Below are positions 1 to 10,239 of a stretch of DNA of 64,000 nucleotides, one piece after another. The position numbers and the translations under genes were made by a program. Source of the DNA: Lantana camara (lineage: Eukaryota > Streptophyta > Magnoliopsida > Lamiales > Verbenaceae). Location of the stretch: NCBI GenBank assembly GCA_037501455.1, contig CM074858.1:99606001-99670000 (forward strand). The letters are read 5' to 3'. How positions within the stretch are numbered: the first letter of the stretch is position 1; each line of letters begins with the position of its first letter. The notes beneath the pieces are model-generated. The model was not told where the DNA came from and did no database searches. It worked only from the letters and a program-made list of their open reading frames with translations.

Positions 1-140
1 ATAAAACACGTATTGGCATATAAAGAAGTGTTTGCCTATGATAATAATTAATCATATATTATTCAAAGATTGTCTGTGATATTCGGAAATCCCCAAAGCA
101 GACTACATAGAATCAACTTTCTAGGGTACTATTCCCAACA
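1..140 (-). mobile_element. Ty1/copia LTR end (Copia-3), cut by window edge
   Basis: The stretch ends ...ATTCCCAACA and resembles the outer ends of the two complete copia elements (15780-15911 and 41592-41720): shared pieces include CATATAAAGAAGTG, ATTCAAAGATTGTCTGTG and TTTCTAGGG. On the minus strand this is the start of an LTR reading TGTTGGGAATAGT. It is clearly more diverged from those copies than they are from each other, so it is probably another subfamily. It interrupts the gag gene of element W: the gag frame resumes directly at 141, so TGTTC (141-145) should be the target duplication. The rest of the element lies outside the window. Confidence 0.85.
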
Positions 141-1271
141 TGTTCGTGCCATGTATGCATATTGTACCTTCAACTACCGCGGCGGGATCTACATCCGCAT
201 CTTGCTCCTTTCTGTTCTGAGTATAAGCACGGGCTCGGATAAGTGGCCTCTGACCCCTGGTAGGCTGATCACGATGATCCGGACATCGATCTACCATATG
301 CTCGGTGCTCCCACAAATAAGGCATAAACCCAATCGCCTTCTACAATTATCATAATTATGCGTAGGTTGGCCACAGAAGGTACACTTGGGCTTCTCAGGA
401 GGTGGTGGCAAAGCAGGTGCAGGTGGAGCTTTTTGAACCGGTCCTGTAGGTCGGGACTTCTTCCAAGGACCTTTCGCAGATAGTGGAGCTGTGTAAGAAA
501 TAGGCCTCTTGCCGACGGTAGAACCCAATCCCGAACCTGAACCCGAAGCCTATCCAGAACGGTAGGTAGATATCCTTGCATTTATGGCATCCTCAACCTT
601 TAAAGCCTTCGAAGTAGCTTTTACACAGTTGCTCGTATTGACTGCTTCAATTGCTGCTTGAATATCCAGTCTAAGTCCCTTGATAAACTACATCGCCTTA
701 TGAAAATCATCACTCGCGAGATAACCTTTCAAACTCGGATATATTCTCTGAAACAGATCTCCCTCCTTGCTTTAATTCAGTGAATTCCTTCAATCTGCAA
801 GTGCGGGATGATGGAGGAATATACTTGTTCCATAATTCCCGAGCAAATACATCCCAAGTAATCTCCTCACCGGCGGAATCCAAAATAATTCTAACACTCT
901 CCCACCAGGAGTAAGCCTATCCCTGGATCAATGAAATGATGCATCTGGCCTTCTCTTGAGAGTCACTAGGAATGAACTCCCAAATCCTCTCCACTTCCTT
1001 CAACCACTGCTCCACCTGTATATCAGTGCCTTTGAAAAATTTTGGAGGGTGCTGGTTTTGAAATTCCCTGAATATAGTAGAAATATGTGCTCCCGGTTGC
1101 ACTGGTGGAACTAATGGTGCTGGAGGAACATAATCTCTCAGCCTCTGATTGATAAGTTGAACCATTGCATTAAGAAAATCCTGAGGTTGAGCTTGAGGGA
1201 GTGGAAGTACGGTCTCGGTGATGTAGCCTATGACCCGGAGAATGCTCACGACGAGGTCTACCACGAGGCAT
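141..1271 (-). pseudogene. Broken gag of element W
   Basis: This is the nucleocapsid/capsid polyprotein start of a Ty3/gypsy element. The capsid region (about 917-1210) contains FREFQNQHPPKFFKG and WLKEVERIWEFIP, matching gag of Z. The zinc-knuckle region (about 290-410) shows CTFCGQPTHNYDNC followed by CLICGSTEHMVDRC, both full C-x2-C-x4-H-x4-C. The likely ATG is at 1271. Visible damage: a frame change near 1200, an in-frame TAG just after ISLIQG (near 936, where Z has Glu), another TAG near 553, and truncation by Copia-3 right after the residues CIHGTN, just upstream of where the protease would start. Both W knuckles are intact, whereas Z has lost one Cys of its first knuckle. Not functional. 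Confidence 0.85.
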
Positions 1272-1463
1272 CTTGTAGATAATACATTGAATATGAATGT
1301 TGAGTTAATAGATGCAAATGAATGCAATTAAAATTCCATAATACGATTAAGTCACATAATTCAAATAGTTTCAAGTTAGAATGCAAGATTCTCACGTTGG
1401 AAAATAATTTCCTATGCTATACGACCTAGAATCACAAGACACGACACTAGAACCCCGGTTTTG

Positions 1464-1482
1464 CAACCAGGCTCTGATACCA
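1464..1482 (-). other. tRNA primer-binding site of W (initiator Met)
   Basis: On the minus strand TGGTATCAGAGCCTGGTTG begins 8 nt inside the LTR end at 1491. It matches the initiator-methionine tRNA PBS used by most plant LTR elements. The next ~70 nt (to about 1410) resemble the leader of Z and of X. Confidence 0.9.
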
Positions 1483-1850
1483 CTTTAGGATGTAGCACCC
1501 GATACGTCAGGCTGCTACATCCCCCGCACTATAGTTCAGTCCACATACGAAATGGAGAATCCGTATATAAACCAAACGTATAGCGAACGGGAGATAATAA
1601 AAAAACAAACCTAGCTAGGTGGAACTAACCCTGGAACCAATTATACATATGCAAAACAATATAAGTGGAAGCATAATAGATACCATCGATCATCAAATAT
1701 ATACAATCTCCAAAAGTAATATAAGTATGATAGCAATATCCAATATGCATCAATAATGAAAATGGTCTATGCTAGACACGAATGAGAGACTCAACCAGAC
1801 TCTAATTCCCGCTTAGCACGCACCTGCAAAAGACTGAAAGGTGGAGGCAT

Positions 1851-1867
1851 CAGTCTATGGAAGACTG
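1851..1867 (-). other. LTR hairpin H2 of W (CAGTCT/AGACTG)
   Basis: A perfect 6-bp stem with a 5-nt loop. On the minus strand it is followed by CTGAT, a pyrimidine-rich tract and TTTTGCAG, which together look like a branch point and 3' splice site. The same module is in X and Z and, weakly, in Y. Confidence 0.6.
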
Positions 1868-2163
1868 AATGAGGGGTATAATAAATATAAGCGCAGTTAA
1901 CATGCAAATCATAATCTCGGGTAAAGTTTTATAAAGAAAGCAATATAAGTTCAACATCAAAATAAACATCGCCCGAGATTACAACTATCAATTTAACAAT
2001 TGTTACAATTTCAGTCAATCAGTGGCCCGGTGAGTGAGGGCAAGTTTCCAAATTTTACTCCGACAGTTTATAATGATTATGTTATCAATTGATTAAGTGA
2101 TCATACAAGTTACTACAGTGCAATCAATCAATAACAATTTCAATAACCCTTTTTCCTCTGGGT

Positions 2164-2193
2164 GATGGTTGGGTTTGAAAGACCCGAACCATC
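2164..2193 (-). other. LTR hairpin H1 of W
   Basis: Outer stem GATGGTT/AACCATC, inner stem GGG/CCC with one bulged base, and loop TCTTTCAAA on the minus strand. An ACCCAGAGGAAAAAGG-type stretch follows, as in X and Z, where the loop is CCTTGCAAA. Confidence 0.6.
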
Positions 2194-2293
2194 CAATCTC
2201 ATTGAACATCGAGTACATGGATCCTGTGCCCGAAACTCCTTCCTCCACCAATCTCCTGGTGAATCGAGCCGGGATGGTTTTTGAACTAAAAGA

Positions 2294-2387
2294 TGTCCCG
2301 GTCGGGACAGGTGCCCGCCCTACCTCCTAACATTGGTTCCCGGTCGGTATGGATTTTGAACTAAAAGAGGTCCCAATCGGGAACCTC
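2294..2387. repeat. Spaced palindromes in W LTR
   Basis: TGTCCCG-GT-CGGGACA at 2294-2309 is a perfect 7-bp inverted repeat. GTTCCCGGTCGG (about 2336-2347) and a longer imperfect one at 2367-2387 follow. The first and third are each preceded by TTTTGAACTAAAAGA, so the unit is duplicated about 73 bp apart. Confidence 0.6.
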
Positions 2388-4304
2388 TGTTAGAGGAACA
2401 GAGCAGAACAGGGCAATTTTCAAAGCCAAATCAAACCAACTCAAAATTCATATCCCAAGTTGAAACAATCACTTACAACATGCATACACACATAATACTT
2501 CGCTTAGGCCACAAATAATACAATATAGCATGTCTATCTCATCAAATTTTCAACATAAAACCCATATATGATCATGTCTCCCAACCTTCAAATACTCCAA
2601 AGATTCATGCAAAATTCCAAGTTTATAACTCATGATCATGTTTCTAAATCATAATACACAAGGTATTAGTCCCAAAATCGTAACTCTAGCTTCACATATG
2701 AATCTCAAGAAATCACGCATATAATCATATATACCTTCAAAGAAATGAAGAAGTAAAGAGATGAAGTTATGGAGATGCTTGGAAGCTTCAAAGTTCGAAT
2801 TATGCCGGAAATTATAGCTTGGAAATTATGGCATCTCTCCCTCCTTCTTGGAGCTTTGGATCGTGAGAGGTGGAAGCAAAGTGTGTGTATGTGTATGAGT
2901 GTTGTATGAATGAGGAGGAATATTACGTGATATGCATCTCTTGTAAGAATTAGAACACCACAATTTGCAATTAAATCCCCAAGCCTTTTAAGTTCATGCA
3001 ATTGAGTTTCAATTTATGAAAATTGATCCATTTAGTCCAATGGTATTTCATGCAATTAAGTCCTCACATTTATGAAAGTAGTAAATTTAAGGACAAGTAA
3101 TCAAATAAGACATGCTCGGCAAATAATTCACGTATCAATCGGATCCAATTCATGCAATATTTCACAAAATAATAATACTTTCACATAAACATTTAGAATT
3201 ATAGTTCATAAAATTAGCATGTAGTGTATAAATGAATAAATGAAAGAATTAAAATAAATCATAATTCTCGAAACCCACACATGACGTGCTTACCTGGCAT
3301 CCGTAAAAATTGGGGCGTTACAATTTAATTATTACGAATACAATAAATTTTCCTAAAAATACAAAATATATAATATACACAATAAAAATAAAATTTATTA
3401 ACTATATACATAAATATTAAATATTAAAATTTTCATAATATAAATACAAACATATACGTAATAGTCCCTAAAATTTATAAATGTTAATAAAATGACCCCT
3501 TAATTAACATTTAATATATAACAAAATAATCCCTAAGGTTGTTTTCGTCAATGTAAAAATATTGACATATTTCAGAGGGGCGGGAAAATTTAAAAAAAAT
3601 TAAAAATTAAAGGAACCCTAGTGATCTCAAGTAGAATGTAACGGATAGGGACTAATTTGTAATAAATAAAACAAGTGATCTTGCGTTATAATTTTACCTA
3701 AAGTGAGAATAGTCAGATATAATCCTCCCTTTAAAATAACTTTTCTCATTAATTTACTCATTGTTGGAGGAATTTCCACCAAAATCTTTTTTTTTTTTTG
3801 GAAAGAATTCTAAAATCATTTGATAAGATGATTTTTTAACAAAAATTGGGGCTAACGGGCAAAAATTGGGCTGCCACAACTACTATCGTGATTCGCTACC
3901 ACCTGTAGTCCTTTACCGGAGCCTCTCTATTGTATTTGTTCATTGACGAATATGGTAGAGATGGGGCCGACCGGATGGGGTTTTTTTTTTTTTTTTTTTT
4001 TTTTTTTGAGTTTTGATTTGTTGTTTTTAATTTGTCTTTTGTTATATATATAGATAATATATTAATATAGTAAAAATAATTACAAACACTACATTAATAT
4101 AGTTAAAATAAATTCTTTTGTAAATTAACATATATTTTTAAGGTGAAAATAAAATATTTGTAAGGGGATTTGAATTTTAAAATTGAATATTTGTATATAT
4201 GTATAATATATTAAACTATATATTAAACATAAATATAAGGAAGTCTTTGAATAATTATTTTATTTTATCAATATAATATGTGTATAAATACACACATATA
4301 TGTT

Positions 4305-4497
4305 CTTATTTAAAACAGTGTCCATATATGAATGTGAAAAAAAAAATTCAAATTTTTTATGATTGCTATGTCATGTCGGTGCACACCTGTGAGTGGTTTT
4401 TGTATTTAAAACAGTGTACATATATGAATGTGAATTTTTTTTTTTTTCAAATTTTTTATGATTGTGATGTCATGTGAATGCACATATGTGAGTGGTT
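4305..4497. repeat. Tandem duplication, unit about 97 bp
   Basis: Two adjacent copies (about 4305-4399 and 4401-4497) share ATTTAAAACAGTGT, CATATATGAATGTGA, CAAATTTTTTATGATTG and TGTGAGTGGTT. They differ by a few substitutions and by an A-run in one copy where the other has a T-run. Confidence 0.75.
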
Positions 4498-5228
4498 CCT
4501 GTGGTGGACAAGGTGATATCGGTCACGTCAACAAAATAGACACGTATGAATATTTTCCGGCGATAATAAACAGTTCGAATTTGTCCTTTAATTCAGACTT
4601 TTTCATATTTACGGGTTTATTTTGTTACCCGAAAAAAGTTCGACCAAAAAATATAAATTAAAAGTAGTTGGTATTCTATTTTTACATTTTTTCCAATCAA
4701 GTAAATCCCGAATGATCAAAAGTCGCTAGAATCGAAGCTGCCTAAGAGGGTTGCAACCCTGTTCCGACGACAGCCGCTTGAGGCAGTTGCGATCCCATGG
4801 TCCAATCTCCGAACATGTTAAGCGAGGATGCGTTTTTTTATTCCCAAGGGCTGATCAAGGTAAGATTTATGGTATAAGTTAGAGAGAAATGAAATTACAG
4901 ATATCATATTTATGGATGTCGAAATTTCGGAGTTTGCTTTGTCATTTCGATTTTCATGACTTCCTCGCTCCTTCAATGGGTTTACCATCGGTCCAAGAAT
5001 ATCCATGCCTTCCGGGTTTCTGGGTTGCGTAAGGATACTTCAAAACGAATAAATTCAAGAGCTAGCCCAACAACCCACACCATCCCGGGTTCACTCAATG
5101 CACAAAGTCCGGGGCCGATCCATTATTGTGAACATTGCTTGCCAAAACATTAGGTAGGGGGTTTTTGCACAACAATCATTACATTTGAAAGGGGTTATTT
5201 TGGACTTGAAAACATTTGACCCTTTTAA

Positions 5229-5234
5229 AAGATT

Positions 5235-5269
<35 letters not shown>

Positions 5270-5276
5270 TTATATA
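5229..5276. repeat. TA-rich microsatellite
   Basis: Mostly alternating T and A with occasional C; simple sequence only. Confidence 0.8.
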
Positions 5277-6683
5277 TTTATACAATTGATTTGGCTTAAA
5301 ACTTGCACGCTGGGGTTTAAGGGTCATATTTATCTAATAGAAGAAAAAACCACTTTGACTTGACAAAAGAAGGAGAGCCAGAAGAACCATCACTAAGCGA
5401 GCTCCTAGCCACCTAGAACATGACCTATATGTGCAAGATAAGTACAAGTGAGACTCGACTCGAAATGTAATCACATTAGACGCACGAAAATGTCATGGAT
5501 AATATGATGTGCAATTATAAGCATGTACTGTCATGAAAATGTTTATGTGCACAATTAATGGTTATCGTAGCAAACAGGCGAGTGTTAGAGAAATATTTGT
5601 TATGTATGCGTACATCGAGGTATGACATGAGCATATCCATGTAAGCACGCAAGTTTAGGATATGAATATAATGAAAGCAATCATATTTACATGTCTTAAA
5701 GCATGCACGAATGTCAAGAAAAGGAAGTAAAAATAAGGCCAAGGACATAACAAACGAAGACACAAATCAAGACAAAGCAGGAGGCATTCCCGGTTGGGAC
5801 AAGTTTCGAATTATCTGGGATTCCAGTTAGGACAGCAGGTCAGAAATCTACAAAAAGGGGCATCTTTCATTTCAACTTTAAAAATATAAGTCTAGCTAAA
5901 ATAAAGTTTAATTTTTAATTTTTCGCTTTTTGATTGTGGGAAAATTTATCTCCAAAATATGTCATGGCGTCCAACTTGGATAAAAATTCCGCCATGGCAA
6001 AGCAATTTTGGCCATGTGTATCAATTTTGGCCACGTGGAAAACCATCCTTGTTTGATGGTGGTGGTTTTCAAATTCTGGCGTAGATTGTACTTAAATTAG
6101 GAGTTTCTCTGGTTAAGGGTTACTTTTTTTTACCAGAAAACGAAATGTGCTGGGTAGTTTGTAACATCCTGCATCTCCGAAACATGACCCGATGATGTTT
6201 ATAGGTAAGTCCTTCTACTTGAATGTTTAATTTATTAATTTTGTGACTTATATGATTAAATGTAAATTCAATTTGGTATGCTAATCTTTTCGAATTAAAT
6301 ATGATTAATTGTTAATTTAAATCACTAAGTATGTAAACCTCAACCTTGTAATTTAATTCAAGTTTATTTCATGAATAATTTGAGAAATTGATTTTTAATA
6401 CCTTACGTTATGCAACTTGTTTAATTTGAATTTATTCAAAATCTTCGTAAATTATTTGTTAACTAATTGTTTTTGAAGCATCGTTAATTTGTACGAAAGG
6501 TTTTCTAAATTTAAATTTGATTAAGCACTAATTGGTAAATTATTTCTCGATTTAATTCATAAAAATTATTTCGCAATTTGTGAGTTTATTTTATTGTACT
6601 CGGGTTTTATTTTACTGTTTTCCTTCGCGTCGGGTTCGGGTTAAGTATACGAGATTGTACGTGAATCCGGTCATAACCCATTT

Positions 6684-7790
6684 TCCTCTCTCTCTCTCTC
6701 TTCTCTCTCTCACACGGGTACTATGCGCGGCTTTGGTTACGAGCCCATAACTCGATCGTTTCTCGACGGAATTCAAAAACAAATAGTCCATTTCGATGAT
6801 CTCGGCGAGACGTATGCAAGAGTACCAATTTCACGGCCTAACGATGAACGGTGGCGGAGTTATCGCCGGATTTCAGTCACAGCGGCGGGGTATCGGACCA
6901 CCACCACTTCGCCTGCCGTTCACGGCGGTTTCCGGCCATCTCCTTGAAGTACGCGCCCAAGACCCAGTAAGAGGACTCCTCGGCGCATCGTCTGATGTCG
7001 GCGGCACGGCCATCCGGGCCGCGAAGGCACCGTATGAAGCTCGCGGCGGCGACGGTGGCACGAGTTACTGTAGAGCCGCGATTCCGCCGCCCCCGACCGT
7101 CTTTTTCAGCAACCCTCTTCGGTTTCCAAGGTTTTCCGGGGCCCTGGTTCCATTTCCGGCCTCCTTTTCGTCAGATTCATGGCGGAGATAGGGTTTTAAT
7201 AGGCATGGTGGTTGCGCGCGCGAAGGTGGCGGCAGTTCGGCCTTTTCAGGCTAGTTTTTGACTTCGGCCCCTTCACAAGAATTATTCAACACGACGAGGC
7301 CGAATTTTCCATGTAGGTGGCGGCCCAAGAACCGGCCGTTGGGCGGCGGACCGGTGTCAGACCGGCGGCGGACCGGCGGTCCTTTTCTGGCTATTTTTCT
7401 GATGTTTTGGCTAGGGGCTTTCAAAGGCCTCCTTACGGGCTTTCCAACGGTATGTTCGGATTTCATTTTCGTTTTACGGTTCGAGTTTAATTTCAGTTTT
7501 CGTACTAGAGTTTTGGTTCAGTTTTTCGTCAACGAAATCCGGTGTGTTTGGTTTCTCTTGAAATTGGTTGAGGGCTTTTGTCAAGCAGGCCGAGGCGTAC
7601 GTTTCTGTCCTTTCGGGGAATTTTTCGACCACCGCAGGTGGTGGTCCGGTGGCTGCACGTGGCGGTTCGGCTGGTTCCGGTGGTGGCGTTCCGACGCCCT
7701 TCGGACAGCGAGTTCCTTTCGTCGTGGTGAGTCCAACGTCACTTTGTGTTCGTCAATCGGATGTCCGGTTAATTTTATATGAATTTTTGA
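6684..7790 (+). other. CT tract and GC-rich island in Y LTR
   Basis: A CT microsatellite (about 6684-6711) is followed by about 1 kb of GC-rich sequence inside an otherwise AT-rich LTR; the copy at 39986-41060 matches it. The overlapping open frames here are not conserved as frames between the two copies (indels shift them), so I do not call a gene. It may be promoter plus leader, or captured host DNA. Confidence 0.5.
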
Positions 7791-9103
7791 AGCTGTTGTA
7801 TTTATTTTCGTTAATTGTTTTAATTGTAAATTTCGATCTTGTATGAACTATAAATTGAAATTATGAGTTGTATGATACCTCGAAATATGTTATGATGTAT
7901 GAAAGTTCGATTCGTGATTTATTGAAATTATTTGTCTCGTTTTACGCCTATCTACTTGAGAATATCTATTGTTTAAGGGGTGTTAGTGTAATTTTTAGAA
8001 ACTAATTAATTATGAAATTTTATGAAACATAAGAAAAAAATTATTAAAAAAAAAATACGATGAATTACTTAAATATGCTAATTGTTAGTATATTATAAAT
8101 TAGGCAATTATGGATTTATGAATAAAATTGAAATGCAATTTGTGTTTAATTGTCTAGGGACCTAATACTTGATAAGAATTAAATTTCTAATGCTTTAATT
8201 TATTTTATGTAATTAATGTTATGAATTTTATAAGCTATGCATCTCTTGATATGTAATATGAATTATAATATGACCTGAATGACTTGAGTGAATAGATATG
8301 GATTATATGTTACCTCATTTGTATACGTGAGCATGGTCGTGCGTCTTTGTGGTTGTGATTTGAGTCTGAGTCTTGTGTTCTGTGTGTTCAGTCGATCAGG
8401 GTTCTTCCAGGGGGTGTCTGTCAGCTGTTTGGGTTCCAGTAGGGCTTCTTGGCTTGTGTTTTCCATTCTCGTCGGTGTAAGGAGAGGTTTTAGGATTTTT
8501 GTTTTAGTTAAAGTGACCTACAACCCTATATGCTTCAAGACTGCATGCGAATATAAACTATATGTATATTAAATATGTGTCTTATAATATGCTCTGAATC
8601 TTGTTATTCGATTTAATATGAATTCTTTTGAAATTATACGTATGAGCATATATAAGCTTAAAATGGTTTTGCAACGAGGCTATGCTCCAAACCGTGTATC
8701 GTCGAGCAAACTATGGATTTCCTTCAGCATATTATGAATTTGGAAGACACGGAGAGGTATGTGTATAGCATATGCCGAGTTGCACGGTAAGGTATGTTTC
8801 TTATGGTATGTTTCTTAAGTATGAATCATATGTTTCTAGGTTTCGCGAGTTAGGTATGTTTCCTATGAATCTTATGAGTCCTTATGAATCTATTTGACAC
8901 CCTGGGCCCCAGAGGTGTGGGTAAGGGAGACCCGGTGCGGCTGTCGGGGTCGTCGGTTATCACCCCTGTGCACACGCTCCTTTGAAGTACCTACGCGCGA
9001 CTCTGAGGGAGATGGAGAAGGCGTGGTGCTTTGAGCCTTCAGCTGAGGCCGGAGAAGGTACGTTGTGGGTTCGTGACCCCACTTATATTGAGTTGCACGA
9101 TGT

Positions 9104-9132
9104 GGGCCGTAACCCGCGTGCAGACTTCCGGA
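9104..9132 (+). other. LTR hairpin H1-like in Y 5' LTR
   Basis: Outer arms TGCACG/CGTGCA, inner GGG/CCC, followed by CCGGAGAAGGTTGGAA, the same tail that follows H1 in X (CCGGAGGAAGAAGGTTGGAA). In the other LTR (52496-52525) one C is T, leaving a G-U pair in the outer stem, while the inner stem is damaged. The loop differs from that of W, X and Z. Confidence 0.45.
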
Positions 9133-10220
9133 GAAGGTTGGAATACGGGAATATGAATCTTTGAATTTATGAATCTTATGAATTTATGAGTTTATGCTTC
9201 CTTTTGAATCTTTTGAGTCTTGTGATTAAGGAGTAAGGTTAGAGACCCGTACTCGCCGGGTATTTGAATTCTTTTGTTATGTTGATTATGAAACGAGATA
9301 GGAGATTTCGATTCAATAAGAGACTTATACGAGTAAATTCCGAATTTATGAATTTATGAATTTATGAATCCATTTGAATAATTATGAATCTATATGCGTT
9401 TTTGGAATCTATGGATCTTTACGTGTTTTCAAACTTAAGAAGATATGAATATATGTGTAAATATGAGCTCTTTTTGGAAAAATGGTTTTGGTATGAAAAA
9501 CCCTACTCCCGGTTCATAATCTTTCTTTTAATACATGCTCTGCTCCTTATTATGTATAGTGTGTGTGTGTTCAGCCCCCTCGCTCAGTTAGTGGACTGAC
9601 CCTCGCCCCACCTATGTTTTAGTTTGCAAGTTCAGGGTCTTAGAGTTCGAGCTAGGCGGCTTTGAGTCGGGTCTGTCGAGTCTGTGTCAGTCCGTTTGAT
9701 TTTTTTTTTGTTAAGTACTTTGTTCCGAATTATGTATGAAAATTATGTATATAGTATGTTCTGTACAGGATTATGTTTATGCTTTGATTATATAAATTTT
9801 CGGGACAGGTTAGGACAGGGCTTGGATTAGTTGAACCCATCTTTGTTGTATGTTTGAATTCGGGACAGGTTAGGACAGGTTCGTGGAATTAGTTGAACCC
9901 GTTTATTTATGTTTGTTAATTACAGTTTTTTGTTAGTTCATATTTTACATCGTTTCCGCATTCAGGTTTTTGCATATTTGTCTTGTACATGGTTTAGGTA
10001 CTGCCAATGCATGTGTTTGGATTTTAGTTTTTCAATGCTTTATGTTTTGATAATTGGTTTTAATTGCAGGGTCTAAGTTCCGCCTAGCCTAAGAAGGTTA
10101 TTTTGTTTGTCTCCCGTTCGCTATGGTTTGATACGGGTGCGAACTTCCTATTTCGTTACTCGTGTTGAGCCATAGTACGGGGGATGTGGTGCCTCACGTG
10201 CGGGGTGCTACATCTTTAAG

Positions 10221-10239
10221 TGGTATCAGAGCCCGGTTG
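10221..10239 (+). other. PBS of X (initiator Met tRNA)
   Basis: TGGTATCAGAGCCCGGTTG begins 8 nt after the LTR end (10212). Up to about 10293 the leader is alignable with that of Z (29535-29607): both contain GTTCTCG, CAGTC and ACGGC..AGGA blocks in order. Confidence 0.9.

Larger units (their letters stand above)
141..3322 (-). mobile_element. Element W: Ty3/gypsy chromovirus-type remnant
   Basis: Read on the minus strand this is LTR (3322-1491), PBS, then the start of gag. A copia insertion cuts it at 140, and the rest would lie beyond the window. The LTR ends are TGTAACGCCCC and GGTGCTACA, as in Z. Gag is collinear with that of Z and has two CCHC knuckles. Gag carries stops and at least one frameshift, so this is an old, inactive copy of a family related to but distinct from Z. 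No target duplication can be tested because the other end is missing. Confidence 0.88.
1491..3322 (-). repeat. 5' LTR of element W (1832 bp)
   Basis: Starts TGTAACGCCCC at 3322 and ends GGTGCTACA at 1491 on the minus strand. It contains a splice-donor-like CAGGTAAG 26 nt from its start (3296-3289), GC palindromes (2294-2387), a two-part hairpin with loop TCTTTCAAA (2164-2193) and a CAGTCT/AGACTG hairpin (1851-1867). No ORF here looks real. Confidence 0.85.
3323..6154. other. Intergenic AT-rich DNA, no gene recognised
   Basis: This is decayed plant intergenic sequence with homopolymer and TA tracts. A stretch at about 4735-5160 has more balanced composition and a possible splice donor (ATCAAG|GTAAGA near 4861), so it could be a gene or transposon fragment, but I recognise no protein. 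Around 5787-5835 there are two copies of a TTCC[CA]GTTRGGACA-like motif that recall the palindromes of the W LTR. No rRNA or tRNA gene is seen. Confidence 0.6.
6160..10005 (+). repeat. 5' LTR of Y, 3' end missing
   Basis: Collinear with 39461-41591 plus 51707-53385 of the 3' LTR, with a few percent divergence by eye. Homology stops at GGTACTGCC (about 10005); the 3' LTR continues there with TAGCTTAGG, whereas here the end of another LTR (X) follows. It contains a TAGGTAAG donor-like site at 6202-6209, a CT-rich tract and GC-rich island (6684-7790), a hairpin with arms TGCACG/CGTGCA at 9104-9132, AATTTATG repeats near 9345, and a ~60-bp tandem repeat with GGGACAGGTTAGGACAGG (9802-9885). Confidence 0.85.

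Noticed and set aside
4735..5160. Possible host exon with donor near 4861
   Set aside because: Composition and ATCAAG|GTAAGA are suggestive, but frames are short and no protein family is recognisable, so no gene is called.
6796..7782. Overlapping open frames of 90-170 codons in the Y LTR
   Set aside because: They lie in a GC-rich LTR segment, overlap each other on both strands, and the matching LTR at 40100-41064 has indels that change the frames. No known domain is seen.
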